DNA from: Ornithorhynchus anatinus
Lineage: Eukaryota; Chordata; Mammalia; Monotremata; Ornithorhynchidae
Length of the DNA: 64,000 nt
Assembly (NCBI RefSeq): GCF_004115215.2
Contig: NC_041738.1
Span: forward strand, 53,780,172 to 53,844,171
Reading direction: 5' to 3'
The notes under the pieces are model-generated. The model searched no databases, had not been told where the DNA came from, and saw nothing but the letters and a program-made list of their open reading frames with translations. Shown piece by piece: positions 33,288 to 45,429 of the stretch. The position numbers and the translations under genes were made by a program. Positions within the stretch are counted from its first letter, which is position 1. The number at the start of each line of letters is the position of its first letter.

Positions 33288-36200
33288 TCAGAGCTCAAAG
33301 AGTGAGGGCATCATCGCTGCCAAAGAAAGAAGAGGCAGGAGAATGGTTGATTGTCTGACAATTACTCTTCTCTTTCCCCCTGCCCCAAAACTTTACTGTA
33401 AGCTCATTTCCTCCAAGAGGCCTTCCCTACTTATGTCCTCCTTTACTCTTCTCCCTCTCCCATCTAGGTCACCCGGACCTGCTCCCTTTATTCACCCCCC
33501 TTTCCAGCCCCTCAACACCTCTGTACTATCTGTGATTTATATAAATAGATTTATATCATGTCCGTCTCCCCCTCTAAACTGTAAGCCCATTGGGGGCAGG
33601 CAATGTGATGATGGCTATAGTGTCCTCTTCCCAGCGCTTAGTAAAGTGCTCTGCAGACAGTAAGCGCTCAGTAAATACACGTAACTGGCTGACTAGCTGT
33701 TGTCCCACCCTGCTTTCTCCAGCAGCCATCCTGCCCTTGCCCACTCTTCTTGGGGAAGCAATGTGGTCTAGAAGAGAGCGCTCAGGTCCGAGAGGCAGCT
33801 CTACCACTTGATGGCTGTGGGCCCTTGGTCAAATCACTTCTCTAGGCCTCAGCTTCCTCTTCTGTCAAATGGGGATTCAGTACCCGTTCTCCCCCTCCCT
33901 TAGATGAAGACCAACATCGTGTCAGACCTGAACATCTATCTCCCACCCATGCTTAGTTCAGTGACGGGCACTTAAGCATTTAACAAATAACACGATTCTG
34001 GGTTGTGTAGCTGTGGCCTGCTGGATAGAACATGGATCTGGGAGTCAGAAGGACGTGGGTTCTAATCCCCACTCCGCCACTTGTCTGCTGGGTGACCGCG
34101 GGGAAGTCACTTCACTGTGCCTCAGTTACCTCATCTGTAAAATGGGGGTTACAACCATGAGCCCCAGGTGGGACACAGTCTGTGTCCAACTTATCTACCC
34201 CAGCTCTTAGAACAGTGCCTGGAACGTGGTAAGCTTTTAACAAATACCATAAAAAGAGCACAGATATTCAAATACTACACCGAGTCCCCTGCTGACCCGA
34301 CTGTCTCCTCGTGCCCCGAGGTGGGCCCGGCCCGTGCCCTCCCCGCCCTCCGTACCCGGCTGGCTCATGCTCCGCTGGATGGAGTTGAGCCGGGTGGCGG
34401 TCAGGGCGCGGGCGGCCTCCTCGAACCTGCGGTGGCCCTCGGCTGTCAGCCTCCAGAGGCAGGAGCGGGGGCGAGGGCGGCTGGGGCTGCTGGGGCTGCT
34501 GGCACCCCCGGCCCCGCACGGGCTCTTCTCAAAGCTGCTGCGGAAGCACAGGTTGTGGCGGATGGTGTTCTTCCAGCCTTCGGGGGCCGTCTGGAAGAAA
34601 GGGAAGTGCTGCCTGCCGTGGAGAGGAGGAGGGAGAGCGGGACGGTGCTGGCCTCCGTCACCTGCGTCTCCCTCCCCGCAACGAGAGGGCGGGAGGGGGA
34701 CCAGAGGTAGCTCCCCATCCCCCCCAAGTATCTCACAGCTATGGGTTGTTGGAGGTCTCATTGGAGAACCACCCCGGCCTAGTGGCTAGAGCCCGGGCCT
34801 GGGAGTCAAAAGGTCATGGGTTCTAATCCCAGCTCCGCCACTTGTCTGCTGTGCGACCTTGGGTAAGTCACTTTACTGGGCCTCAGTTATCTCGTCTGTA
34901 TAATGGGGATTGAGCCCGCGAGCCCCACGAGGGACAGGGACCGCGTCCAGCCCGAATTGCTCGTAACCACCCCAGCGCTCAGTACTTACTCAGTGCCTGG
35001 CACAGAGTAAGCGTTAAATACCATTATTATGGTTCTGGGGATCGGGCCCAGGGGGATCCAAGGGGGAGGCTGAACCCAGACATCCCGGCTCCCCTCCTCT
35101 GCTTCCCCGCTGGCCGAGCACGTACCCGGTGAAGTCGTAGATCTGTCGGACGTTAAGGCCGCAGGGAGGGCTGTTTCGAAGTGCCAGGGTGATCAGGTGG
35201 CAGTAATTAAGGGGAGGCCGGGGCCAGACGCCCCCCACCCGGGTGCGGGCCGGCTGCAGGAGCCGAGCCTGGGACCGGTGGGGAGGTGGGGACGGTGAGG
35301 AGGAGGTGTCCTCTTCTTCCTCGTTCTCCTCGTCCGCGCTCGACAGCTGCGGGGAGGAGGATGGGGGCAGCTCAGGGTCCCCGCAGGCCCATCCGTGGCC
35401 AGTCCCACCTCTCTGTGGGGGGCCGAGGCAGGGGGTATATCTGTCCCTCACTTGTGCTTCCTCGTCGCAGAGAGGGGGGTTTACCCTAAACTCCCCTCTC
35501 CACTCATTCATTTGTCCAACCTGATTTCCCTGTATCTACCATAGTGCTTAGAACAGGGCTTGGCCCATAAGCGCTTAATAATAATAACCTTAATAACGTT
35601 GGTATTTGTTAAGTGCTTAGGGTAGATACAGGGTAATCAGGTTGTCCCCCGTGAGGCTCACAGGTCATCCCCATTTTACAGATGAGGTAACTGAGGCACA
35701 GAGAAGTGAAGTGACTTGCCCACAGTCACACAGCTGACAAGTGGCAGAGCCGGGATTCGAACTCATGACCTCTGACTCCCAAGCCCGGGATCTTTCCACT
35801 GAGCCACGCTGCTTCTCTGCAAATACCATTATTAATATTTTTCATTCAATTGTACTTATTGAACACTTACTGTGTGCAAGGCACTGTACTAAGCGTTTGG
35901 GAGAGTACAACAACAGATGGACACACTCCCTGTCCGCACTAGTTTACAGTCTAGAGGGGGAAGCCAGTCGTTCCTATAAATCGAGCAGTCAATCCATCAC
36001 CTACCTCCCACTCGCTGGGAGAGGTCAGCAGCAGCTCATCCTCCTCCTCCTCCTCTTCCTCTGAGCAGTCCAGGGAGCCAGAGGGCGGTGGGCCTGAGGG
36101 AGGCCGGAGGCTACGGGCCCGTGGTCTCCCCGACCCCTGGCTTCCAGTGATGGGGCAGACGATGTTGGGGTTCACCCACATCCACAGGCTGGGGTCGGCA

Positions 36201-37341
36201 TCTAGGTGAAGGTGGGGAGGGGGAAGGTCAGGGGCCTCCGTGCCCAGTCGCTGCTCCCCGGGCGTCCCACCCCCTTCAAGCCCCTCGCCCCCCAGCTCGC
36301 CATCTTGGCTCAGGCCAGCTCTCAGCCCCGCTGGCTCCCAAAGAGGCCAATGGCACTTGGCCCAAAGGCTGGAACCTGACAGGTGAAGGTGAGGGGTGGG
36401 GAGGCCTAACTTGGGGTCCCTCCAGGGCATAGGGTGGGGGGGGCCGGGGCCCCGCCAAGGGTGAGGGTCTCGTAGCCCAGCTCCCCGGCGGGTAGGGGCA
36501 ACTCGAGGCCGTGAGTTCCATGAGGGCAGGGAATGTGTCCGTAAAGCCCTAATAATAATAATAATGTTGGTATTTGTTAAGCGCTTACGATGTGCAGAGC
36601 ACTGTTCTAAGCGCTGGGGTAGATACAGGGTAATCAGGTTGTCCCACCTGAGGCTCACAGTTAATCCCCATTTTACAGGAGGTAACTGAGGCACAGAGAA
36701 TTTAAGTGACTTGCCCACAGTCACACAGCTGACAAGTGGCAGATCCAGGATTCAAACCCATGACCTCTGACTCCCAAGCCCGGGCTCTTTCCACTGAGCC
36801 ACACTGCTTCCCCTCCTCCAGGAGGCCTTCTCAGACTAAGCCCCCGCCCCCGCTCCTCCTCTCCTCCCTAATCTGCCTGACTCGCTCCCTCTGCCCCCCT
36901 TCCCGCCCCACAGCACGAGTATATATATGTACATATTTATTATTCTATTTTATTGACTTATCATAATTCTATTTATTTATATTAATGCCTTTCTACTTGT
37001 TTTGTTGTCCATCTCCCCCCTTCTAGACCGTGAAACCGTGGTTGGGCAGGGATTGTTTCTATCCATTGCTGAACTATAACCTCTCCAACACTTAGTACAG
37101 TGTTCTGCACCCAGTAAGCACTCAAGAAATACGATCAAGTGAATCGTGTACTCTCCCCAGCGCTTAGTATAGTGAGCTGCACCCAGTAAGCGCTCAAGAA
37201 ATACGATGGACCGAATGACTCACCGGTGGGCAGCTGGTCCGTGGTGACCAGCAGCTGAAGCTCTTCGTCCATGGGCCAGTTCAACAGGCCCGGGACCTGC
37301 CCGTGTAATCGCAGCCAGAAGTCGGGCTTGTGGATGTCCAT
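33288..37341 (-). CDS. FOXR1: Forkhead box protein R1
   Basis: Forkhead transcription factor of the R subfamily, expressed mainly in germ cells and early embryos in other mammals. Minus-strand coding exons: 37224-37341, 36005-36201, 35126-35346, 34356-34612, 33288-33316. They total 822 bases, or 273 residues. The N terminus has LHGQVPGLLNWPMDEEL and TTDQ, a motif shared with human FOXR2, then LWMWVNPNIVCP. A Glu-rich acidic run (about residues 88-95) and a second one follow. The forkhead domain starts near residue 146 with WPRPPLNYCHLITLALRN and continues across the exon junction (GLNVRQIYDFTG, HFPFF, GWKNTIRHNLCF). It ends RSCLWRLTAEGHRRFEEAAR and MMPSLFEL. A Gly/Ser/Pro insert follows SFEKSPCG. 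Phase agrees at every junction. Confidence 0.95.
33317..34355. repeat. FOXR1 intron 4: L2 3' end and Mon-1 SINEs
   Basis: A plus-strand L2 3' end spans about 33375-33690 (CCTCCAAGAGGCCTTCCCTA to GCTCAGTAAATACACGTAAC). SINE relic (plus) 33755-34000 and Mon-1 (plus) 34005-34255. The last 100 bases are unique. Confidence 0.75.
34770..36000. repeat. SINE and L2 copies in FOXR1 introns 2 and 3
   Basis: Mon-1 plus 34770-35030 (intron 3). Mon-1 tail 35515-35580, reverse Mon-1 35590-35820 and reverse L2 tail 35840-35975 (intron 2). Confidence 0.8.
36550..37220. repeat. Mon-1 and L2 in FOXR1 intron 1
   Basis: Reverse Mon-1 36550-36815 with an AATAATAATAATAATG start, then a plus-strand L2 3' end at 36815-37145 and a second short L2 tail to 37215. 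The exon 1 donor lies immediately beyond. Confidence 0.8.
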
Positions 37342-37720
37342 GGTGGGTGGGATGGTGGGTGAGTGGGGGGCGGTCTCGGTCTGCCCCTTGAATGCGGCCC
37401 AGTGGGCTCAGTGAGCAGAGAGGGTGCTAAAGGCCTGCTGGGCTTCTATCAGCTCCAGGTGGGATCCATCTGATCCAATCGCGGTCTCGGGCCCAGCCCC
37501 AACACCTGGCTCCTCTCCCCGCTCCGGGTTGGCACACAAGAGAGCCGAGGCCCGGGTTTGAGGGCGGGGTCGTCGGTCCTCAATTCCGAACCACCGCTGG
37601 ATCATCCGGGGCGGCGACCCCCGGGGAGCCATGGGGGATGGGGGGGGGTCCGAGCCGCTTTCCGCACTTTTTCACGGCTCGTTAATCCCACGGATTGGCC
37701 GGTGGGGAAACTGAGGCACA
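37342..37720 (-). promoter_or_regulatory. FOXR1: FOXR1 upstream region with an inverted CCAAT box
   Basis: GC-rich unique sequence upstream of the FOXR1 ATG. CCAAT motifs on the gene strand occur at about 37693-37698 (seen as GATTGG on plus), with another CCAAT on the plus strand at about 37476. No TATA box is seen. The exact start site cannot be fixed from sequence. Confidence 0.4.
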
Positions 37721-37879
37721 CCTCACCACCACCATCGCAGATAATTGGAGGCGAGGTGGTTCCTCTTTCTCCGTCGGGCCTGCCCCAGCTCTCCCAGGTG
37801 CGAAGGTCAGACCTGCGCCCCTCTCCCCTCGGGACCCTCAGCCCCTCCTCAGTTCTCCCATATGGCTATGAATCAGTCT

Positions 37880-38690
37880 CTCTTCCCCCTCCCTCTGCTC
37901 TCTCTCTTTCTGTGAGTCTCCATCTGTCTCTGTCTCTTTCTATGGGTCTGTCTCTGTGTCACTCTTGCTTTCTGTGGGTCGGTCTCTGTTTCCCTCTGTC
38001 TCTTTCTGTGCCTCTCTACCTCTCTGTGTGTCTCTACCGCTCTGTGTGTGTCTCACAAACACCTGTTGCCGAACTGTACTTTCCAAGTGCTTAGTACAGT
38101 GCTCTGCACACAGTAAGCACTCAATAAATACGATTGAATGAATGAATGTCTCTGTCTCTATCTCTGTGCATCGCTACCTCTGTGCATCTCTGCCTCTGTC
38201 TCTTTCTGTTTCTCTACCTCTCTGGGTGTCTCTGTCTTTCTGTACATCTCTATCTTTCTATGTGTCTCTGTCTGTCTGTCTCTGTGTTTTTCTACCTCTC
38301 TGTCTCTGTCTTTCTGTCTGTCTCTACTTCTCTGTGTGTCTCTGTGTTTCTCAACCTCTCTGTGTGTCTCTGTCTTTCTGTGCATCTCTACCTCTCTATG
38401 TGTTTCTGCCTGTCTCTGTCTCTTTCTGTGTTTTTCTACCTCTCTGTATGTCTCTACCTATGTGTCTCTGTTTCTTAACCTCTCTGTGTGTGTCTGTCCC
38501 TGTGTTTTTCTACCTCTCTGGGTGTCTCTGTCTCTTTTCTGTGTGTCTCTATCTCTCTGTGTGTCCCTATCTGTTTCTATCTCTCTCTTCATGTCTATCT
38601 CTCTGGGGGTCTCTGTCTCTGTCTCCTTCTGTGGGACTTTCTCTGTTTCTTTTTCTCTTTATTTCCCTCTTTCTTCCTCCCCGGCCCCTC
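37880..38690. repeat. Long CT/GT-rich simple repeat, (TCTCTGTGTCTC)n, split by an L2 tail
   Basis: Some 700 bases of irregular TCTCTGTCTCT and CTCTCTGTGTGTCTC units. A plus-strand L2 tail (about 38065-38148, ending AATACGATTGAATGAATGAATG) lies inside. All three plus frames stay open as Ser/Leu/Val/Cys-rich translations, so the frames have no coding value. Confidence 0.95.
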
Positions 38691-38800
38691 CAGTTGGGGT
38701 AAGGAAGGAGACCGTGGACACCCCAACAAGGTTCCGTTTCCTTCCCGGGATCCGGCCTGCCAAGAAAAGACAGGCCACAGCTGGGGGAAGGTCACCGGGC

Positions 38801-38806
38801 TTTATT
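38801..38806 (-). terminator. UPK2: Poly(A) signal of UPK2
   Basis: AATAAA on the minus strand about 145 bases after the stop; expected end near 38780. Confidence 0.75.
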
Positions 38807-38948
38807 TCTGGGATGGAGGCTCAGCGCGGGGTGGGAGTGGGGGGCAGGTAGAGGTGGGAGTGATTGGCAGAAGGTGGGGCCGGGGACACCGGTTAAAGAG
38901 AATGGCTGTTCGGAGAGTTGGTGCCCACAGGCGGGCACTGCCCCGGTC

Positions 38949-41900
38949 TCAGTCGTGGGAACCCAGCACGAGGGCAACGATGAAACCCAGGAGCAGTAGG
39001 AACATGGCCACAGACAGCAGCACCGTGATGACCACCATGCCCCCCGTGCGGGCCATGCCCACCACCAGCAGCTCCGCCTTCTGCCCTGCAGGGAAAACGG
39101 GGCCCGGAGGATCGGGAAACACCCCGGCCCTTCCCGGGCGCAGCGGACCCTCCGGGAAACTCATCTTGGGCCCAGCCGCCCACCCCAGGGAGACGGGTGA
39201 AGTGTGGGGGCGGTGCAGCTGAGGGGGCAGAGTTGGCACTCACGTGAGAGAGTGGTCATCCGGACCTTATTGCTGGCCTCTTGGACCGACCCTTTCTGCA
39301 CCACGTAGGAGAGGCTGTGGCAGGGAGGGCAACGGTGAGGGCCTGAAGGGGGTGGAGGGGAAGGGGCGAGGCTTCAAGGCTGGGCCACCGTGCTGGACCT
39401 TTCCCCTCCTCCTGGCCCTGGCCCTGGCCCTGGCCCCAGTCAAGCAACAGGCATGTTTACTGAGCACCTACTGAACCCGCACACTTTGCTCCTTTACTGC
39501 CAACCTTCTCACTCTACCTCAACCTCTTCAAACTCACCGTCGATCTCGGGCCCACAACCTTTCTCTGGCCTGGAACTCCCGCCCTCTTCGTATTCGACAG
39601 ACACGACGTGACATGTCGACAGACAGTGACTCTTCTCCCCTTCAAAGCCTTATTGAAGGCCCATCTCCTCCAAGAGGCCTTCCCTGACTAAGCCCCACCT
39701 TCCTCTTCTCCCTCTCCCTTCTCTGTCGCCCTGACCGGCTCCCTTTATTCATCACTCCCACAGCACTTATGTCCATATCTGTAATCCTATTTATTTATAT
39801 TAATGTCTGTCTCCCCACTCTAGACTATAACCTCACTGGGGGCAGGGAATGTATCTGTTATATTGTACTCTCCCCGGGGCTTAGCACAGTGCTCCGTGCA
39901 CAGTAAGTGCTCAATAAATACAACTGACTGGCCAAGGCTGGCCTTTGGCGTGGCTTAGTGGATAGAGCACGGACCGGGGAGTCAGAAGGTCATGGGTTCT
40001 AATCCCAGCTCCGTCACTTGTCTGCTGTGTGACCTTGGGCAAGCCACATTGCTTCTCTGGGCCTTAGTTACCTCATCTGGAAAATGGGGATTACAATGAT
40101 GATGGCATATATTCAGCATTTATTATGTGGCAAGCACTGTTCTAAGCACTGGAGTAGATACAAGGTGATCAGGTTGTCCCATGTGGGGCTCACAGTCTTA
40201 ATCTCCATTTTACAAATGAGGTAACTGAGGCACAGAGAAGTGAAGTGACTTGCCCAGAGTCACACAGCTGACAAAAGCTACGGAGCTGGGATTGGAACCC
40301 TTGACCTCTGACTCCCAAGCCCGGGCTCCTTCCACTGAGCCACGCTGCTTCTCACAACTGTGAGCCCCGAGTGGGACAGGAACTGTATCCAACCCGATTG
40401 GCTTGTATCTACCCCAGTGCTTAGTACAGTGCCTGGCACACAGTAAGCGCTCAACAAATACCATAATGATTAATTACTATTACCATTTGGGGTACTGAGA
40501 CCCAATCAGGGAAGCCTTCCAGGAGGAGGTGGGGATTTAAGGAGGGCTGAGGTCTGGCAGATTTTATGGGGGTGGCGCTTGGGTAAAACGGGGAGAGGTG
40601 GAGGGGAGCTTGGCCCTTCTGACCGCCCCCCAGTACGGCACGTACACGTAGGTGGTGGCCGGCCTCAGCCCGGTGATCTGGTACGCGTTCAGACGGGTGG
40701 TGGCGAAGCCGGCACTGCTGTCCACCACGCTGACCAGCTCCCGGCGCCCACGGCACGGTGGCACCACAAACCTCTGCTGAAGCACTGGTGGAGGAGGGGA
40801 CCCCGGGGTCAGGGTTAGGGTTAGACTGGGGGCGGGGGCGCGGGCAGGGGCAATTCCTGGGTGGGAGGGGCGGGAAGGAAGGATGAGGGAAGAAGAGTGG
40901 GGGCAGGAGGTGATGAGGCGGGGAAGGGGTTGCGTGGCGGGGAGGAGGGCTGCACACCTGAGCTGCCGTTGACTCCCTGGACCTTCAGGGTGGCATTTCC
41001 CCCCGTGAGGTGGCAAGGGGGCAGGGCAACCAGCAGGCTCTCCGCCAGGGTCGGGGTCAGCAGGCCGGACAAACTGGAGATGTTAAATTCTGCCCAGAGA
41101 GGAGAGAAGGGATGGCGGAGGAGGAGGAAGGTGGTGAAGACCTCACCCCCGCCCCAAATCTTAGCCTTCCCCGGTCATTCATTCAGTAGGATGTATGGAG
41201 CGCTCACTGTGTACTAAGCGCTGGGGAAGTACAATTCAGCGGCAAATAGAGATAAGCCCTGCCCACAGCGGGCTCGCCACTTTCACCCCCACACCGCCTT
41301 TGGTCCCAGTTCTCCCCGACGAAGGTCCCAGCGGGGCTCGTCCTACCACTCACCCTCTGTCCCTCCCATCCTCCTCCCTGACTGAAAATCACAGGACCCA
41401 GGAGTCCGGGGCTCCAGTCCCCAGAGAAGTCTTTCCCACCGAGGCGGGAAAGAGCCAGGCCTGTCAGTCCGACCAGCAGATGGCAGGGGTGAACCACTGT
41501 GCTGAGGCCCCCATGCAGGAGGGCGTTTATTATAATAATAATAAAAATATTCATAGCATTTTTTAAGCGCTTACTATGTGCCGAGCACTGTTCTAAGCGC
41601 TGGGGAAGATACAAGGTAATCAGGTGGTCCCACGGGGGGCTCACAGTCTTCATCCCCATTTTACAGTTGAGGTAACGGAGGCACAAAAGTCAAGTGACTT
41701 GCTCAAAGTCACACAGCCGATCAGTGGTGGGGCCGGGAATAGAACCCATGACCTCTGACTCCCAAGTCCGTGCTCTTTCCACGATGCCACGATTTCTCTG
41801 GGCCACCCTTGGCATCGGCGCTGGTCGACCCTCTAGGAGGGTGAGCTACCTCCCTGAGATCCTGAGCTCTGATCCCTTCCTCCTCCTCCTCCTCCTCCTC

Positions 41901-42078
41901 CCCATGCCACTCCTGGAACCAACACGGACGCCAAGCCCCAGCCAAGCCGCCCCCGCCAGAACTTCCTCCCCAAACCCCCTTTCTTGTGCCCGAGGGATGT
42001 GGAGAGACCTGCAGGCCCCTTGGCGAGGAGCAAGACCAAGGGCAGGGCCGGTAGCCGCAGAATCAAGGGCAGCGTCAT
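38949..42078 (-). CDS. UPK2: Uroplakin-2
   Basis: Small single-pass membrane protein that pairs with uroplakin 1a in the plaques of the urothelial surface. Minus-strand exons: 42009-42078, 40958-41089, 40646-40784, 39244-39314, 38949-39085. They total 549 bases, or 182 residues (human 184). Residues 1-23 form a signal peptide ([18 protein letters not shown]). Next come [24 protein letters not shown] and VNGSS, giving three N-glycosylation sequons. The furin site is RGRR at 79-82 in [11 protein letters not shown], after which mature uroplakin starts. The final exon gives [14 protein letters not shown] and one long membrane helix, ending GSHD. The third donor was set at GTACGT because it alone keeps phase with the next exon. 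Confidence 0.96.
39470..40480. repeat. L2 3' end and nested Mon-1 SINEs in a UPK2 intron
   Basis: The plus L2 3' end (39480-39935) is well preserved, with CTCCAAGAGGCCTTCCCTGA, TTATATTAATGTCTGTC and CTCAATAAATACAACTGAC. A plus Mon-1 (39948-40465) is cut in two by a full reverse Mon-1 (about 40096-40352). A (CCTGGC)n run lies at about 39414-39440. Confidence 0.85.
41165..41815. repeat. L2 tail and reverse Mon-1 in UPK2 intron 1
   Basis: Reverse L2 tail 41175-41275 and reverse Mon-1 41530-41815. A short (TCC)n tract lies at about 41878-41900. The remaining intron is unique and unremarkable. Confidence 0.8.
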
Positions 42079-43055
42079 GGTGGCAGAGGGTGGGGGTCCT
42101 GTCCTCCCTCTGGCCAGCGGGCGAGTGCCGCCCAGCCCTGGAGGGGCTGGTTTTGTCCCGGGGGTGGGAGGGGTCCTGGGGAATCCTGCCAGACCAGCCT
42201 CCTACCCGCCCCCCCCCCCGAGACCCCCCACTCCCATTCCCACCCCCTCGGCCCGCAGGCCTTCATCCTGCCCCGCAGGGCTGGTTTTTCAGGTCCGGGG
42301 CGGGCGGAGGTAAGCGGAGGAGAGGGCAGGGACACCACCCTCGGACCCTAGAAGAGGGACCGGCCTCAGACAGGCCTGTTGGCATCAGACTGTGTCCACT
42401 GTCCCGTGAGCGGGCACCTGGGTCTGAGCCCCGGGGGAGGCCCCCTGCAGCAGCCCTCATGTATGTGAGCACACATGAAGAGTCTTCCTGGGAAGCAGAC
42501 GTGTGCCTGCATGTCCCCGTACACGTGTATCCTCAGGGCCCAGCCTATTTGTGGCTGTGCACGGCATGCCCCGGGCGGTGCCTGCCTCCTGCCTCCGTGG
42601 GTGGGCCGGTGAGGGCCCAGGGGGCCGAGTAGGGGGGTGGCGCGGGCGTGTGGGGGCATGTTCCGGGTGTCTCCGTGCCAGTGGGACTCGGGAGATGGCG
42701 GGAGCGGAAGCCTTGAGAGAGACCGATCCCTGGGGGACCCCGACGGAGAGGTGGGGACCGGGGCTGGGGGGTGAGGGGACGCTGAGTGGAGGGAGGCAGC
42801 GGCGAGGCCTAGAAGACTCGGTGAAAAAGACTCGGTGACCGTAGCCCAGGTCCGGAGGGTTGGCATGGGGGTAGAGTAAGGGTTGTGTTGACGGGGGCTT
42901 TTTGGGAGGCCCCCCCGGGGAGGCTGTGTCGGGGAGACTGGCTGGGAACCTGGAGGCCGGGCCGGTTGGGTGAGTCTGGCAAGGTTGGGAGGGAAATGGG
43001 AGGGGAAGAGTCTCAGTGAGTCAGAACCCGAGAGACTGAGAAATCACCAGAATCA
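42079..43055. other. Unique sequence upstream of UPK2
   Basis: Nearly 1 kb with no SINE or L2 copy, moderately GC-rich. It should hold the UPK2 promoter next to 42078, but no TATA box or firm motif could be assigned. No exon is seen. Confidence 0.4.
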
Positions 43056-45375
43056 TCATCCTCGACCGGCATTCATTGAGCCTCCTGTGCACAGCAGTGG
43101 AAGCTCACTGGGAGCAGGGATTGTGTCTGTTTATTGTGGTATTGCACTCTCCCAAGCGCTTAGTACAGTGCTCTGCATACAATAAGCGCTCAATAAGTGA
43201 GATGGAAGGAATACGATTGAATGAAAAAAGGGCCTACTAGGTACAGAGAGCTAGACTAAGCACACACTATGGACGGAGTTCTGTTCTGATGCCTATTTAT
43301 AAAAAGTGCTTTAATGCGTGTTGGAGACCATCGATATGTTAAAAAAAATGCAGTCCAGGTCTTAGAGGAGTCCACATTCTAATTGGAGAGACGGGGGCAG
43401 AAGAAAAGGCCCCCAAGAGAGCACGAGTGGAGAGATTCTACCTCCCTCCCCTTAAGTCAATTCATCAGTCAGTGGTACTTACTGAACGCCTACTGAGTGC
43501 AGAGCGCGGTACTAATCCTTTGAGAGAGGGCAACAGAAGTAAAACACATGCTCATCTTTTTTTGGTATTTATTAAGCGCTTACTATGTGCCAGAGCAGGA
43601 CAAGCACTGGGATAGATACAAGCTAATCAATCAATCAATCATATTTATTGAGCGGTTACTGCGGGCAGAGCACTGTACTGAAGTGCTTGTGAGAGTACAA
43701 TATAACAGTGTAACAGACACATTCCCTGCTTGGTTGAAAAAGGGTTGGGCACAGTCCATGTCCCACATGGGGCTCAAGTCTTAATCCCCATTTTACAGAT
43801 GAGGTAGCTGAGACACAGAGAAGTGAAGTGACTTACCCAAAGTCACCCAGAAGACAAATGGTGGAGCAGGGATTTGAACCCAGGTCCTTTCATTCATACA
43901 CTCATTCAATCGTCTTAATTGAGCACTAACTGTGTGCAGAGCACTGTATTAAGCACTTGGGAAGGTACAATTCAAAAATAAACAGTGACATTCCCTGCAG
44001 AAGCAGCATGGCTCAGCAGAAAGAGCCCGGGCTTGGGAGTCAGAGGTCATGGGTTCGAATCCCAGCTCTGCCACTTGTCAGCTGTGTGACTGTGAGCAAG
44101 TCGCTTCACTTCTCTGGGCCTCAGTTACCTCATCTGCAAAATGGGGATGAAGACTGTGAGCCCCACGTGGGACAACCTGATGACCTGGTATCTACCCCAG
44201 CGCTTAGAACAGTGCTCTGCACATAGTAAGCGCTTAACAAATACCAACATTATTATTATTATTATTCCCTGCCCACAACGAGCTTACAGTCTAGGTCCTT
44301 CTGACTCCCAGGCCCGTGCTCTATCCGCAAGGCCATGCTGCTTCTCTTTAACTGTTTTTTTTTTACGGTATTTGGGCACTGTGCTAAGCGATGGGATAGA
44401 TACAAGCTGATCAGGTCACCCTGCTTCTCTCAGTCAGTCAGTAGGATGTATTGAGCACCTGTTCTAAGTGGAGGAGAGAGTACGGCAGGGCTAGTAAAAC
44501 CTGATCCCTGCCCTCAAGGTGTTGATAACCCAGCGGGGGAGGCAGACACTAAAATAATTTATGGACAGAAGGAAGAGAAGACATAGGTGCTTAGGTCATA
44601 GTGTAGGTCAGGTATGTCCTTCAGGAGAGGTGGTGAATTCTTAGGCGCTGCAGAAATCCTGACAAGGCCATTGGGTTCAACTTTATAAACCGGGGAGATG
44701 AAAGATTAATCAGGGCTCCCTGCCCTCAAGGATTTTACAATCTAACGGGGGAGTCCGGCAGAAACAAATTATTCTGTGAGAAGCAGCATAGATCACGGGC
44801 CTGTGAGCCAGAAGGACTTGAGTTCTAAACCTGGCTCTGCCACTTGTCTCCGGCATGACCTTGGGCCGAGCACTTCACTTCTCTGGGCCTCAGTTACCTC
44901 ATCTGTAAAATGGGGGTGACGACTGTGAGCCCCGGGTGGGACAGGGACCGCGCTCAACCCGATAACCTTGTGTCGACCTCAGTGCCGAGAATGGTGCTTG
45001 GCACACAGTAAGCGCTTAACAGATTCCGTCATTATTTACAATGAGCGGGAGCAAGAGGAAGAACGAGTTTAAAATACGTAACAGTGCAAATACTATGGTG
45101 AAATTTGGAATATATCTGTACATAAGTACGTCGAGAAGCTGCGTGGCCTGCCCGGGCCTGGGAGTCAGAAGGACCTGGCTTCTCATCGGGCCCTCGTTGC
45201 TTGCCTGTTGTGTGACATTGGGCAAGTCACTTCACTTCTCGGAATTAAGATGGCGAGCCCAGTGGGGGCCGGGGACTGTTGTCCAACCTGATCATCTTGT
45301 GTCTCTCCCGGCTCTTAGTTGGGGCCTGGCACACGGTGAGGGCTCAGAAAGTACCATAAAGAACGCATCCATATG
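43056..45375. repeat. SINE and L2 cluster between UPK2 and the X-box element
   Basis: L2 tails at 43065-43230 (plus), 43450-43540, 43640-43735 and 43895-43995 (reverse), and L2 sequence at 44430-44780. Mon-1 plus copies at 43998-44262, 44778-45035 and 45130-45360. Reverse Mon-1 at 43555-43895 broken by the L2 tail. Confidence 0.8.
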
Positions 45376-45429
45376 AGGAGAGATCGAAATCCAGAAATCC
45401 TCAGCCTCTCTCCCACTGTCGCTTAGTGA

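Noticed and set aside
37558-38851. Long Ser/Leu/Val/Cys-rich frames on the plus strand
   Set aside because: They translate a CT/GT simple repeat. All three frames are open in the same place.
40808-40826. Telomere-like GGGTTA repeat
   Set aside because: Only two or three units in a UPK2 intron; chance or a trivial microsatellite.
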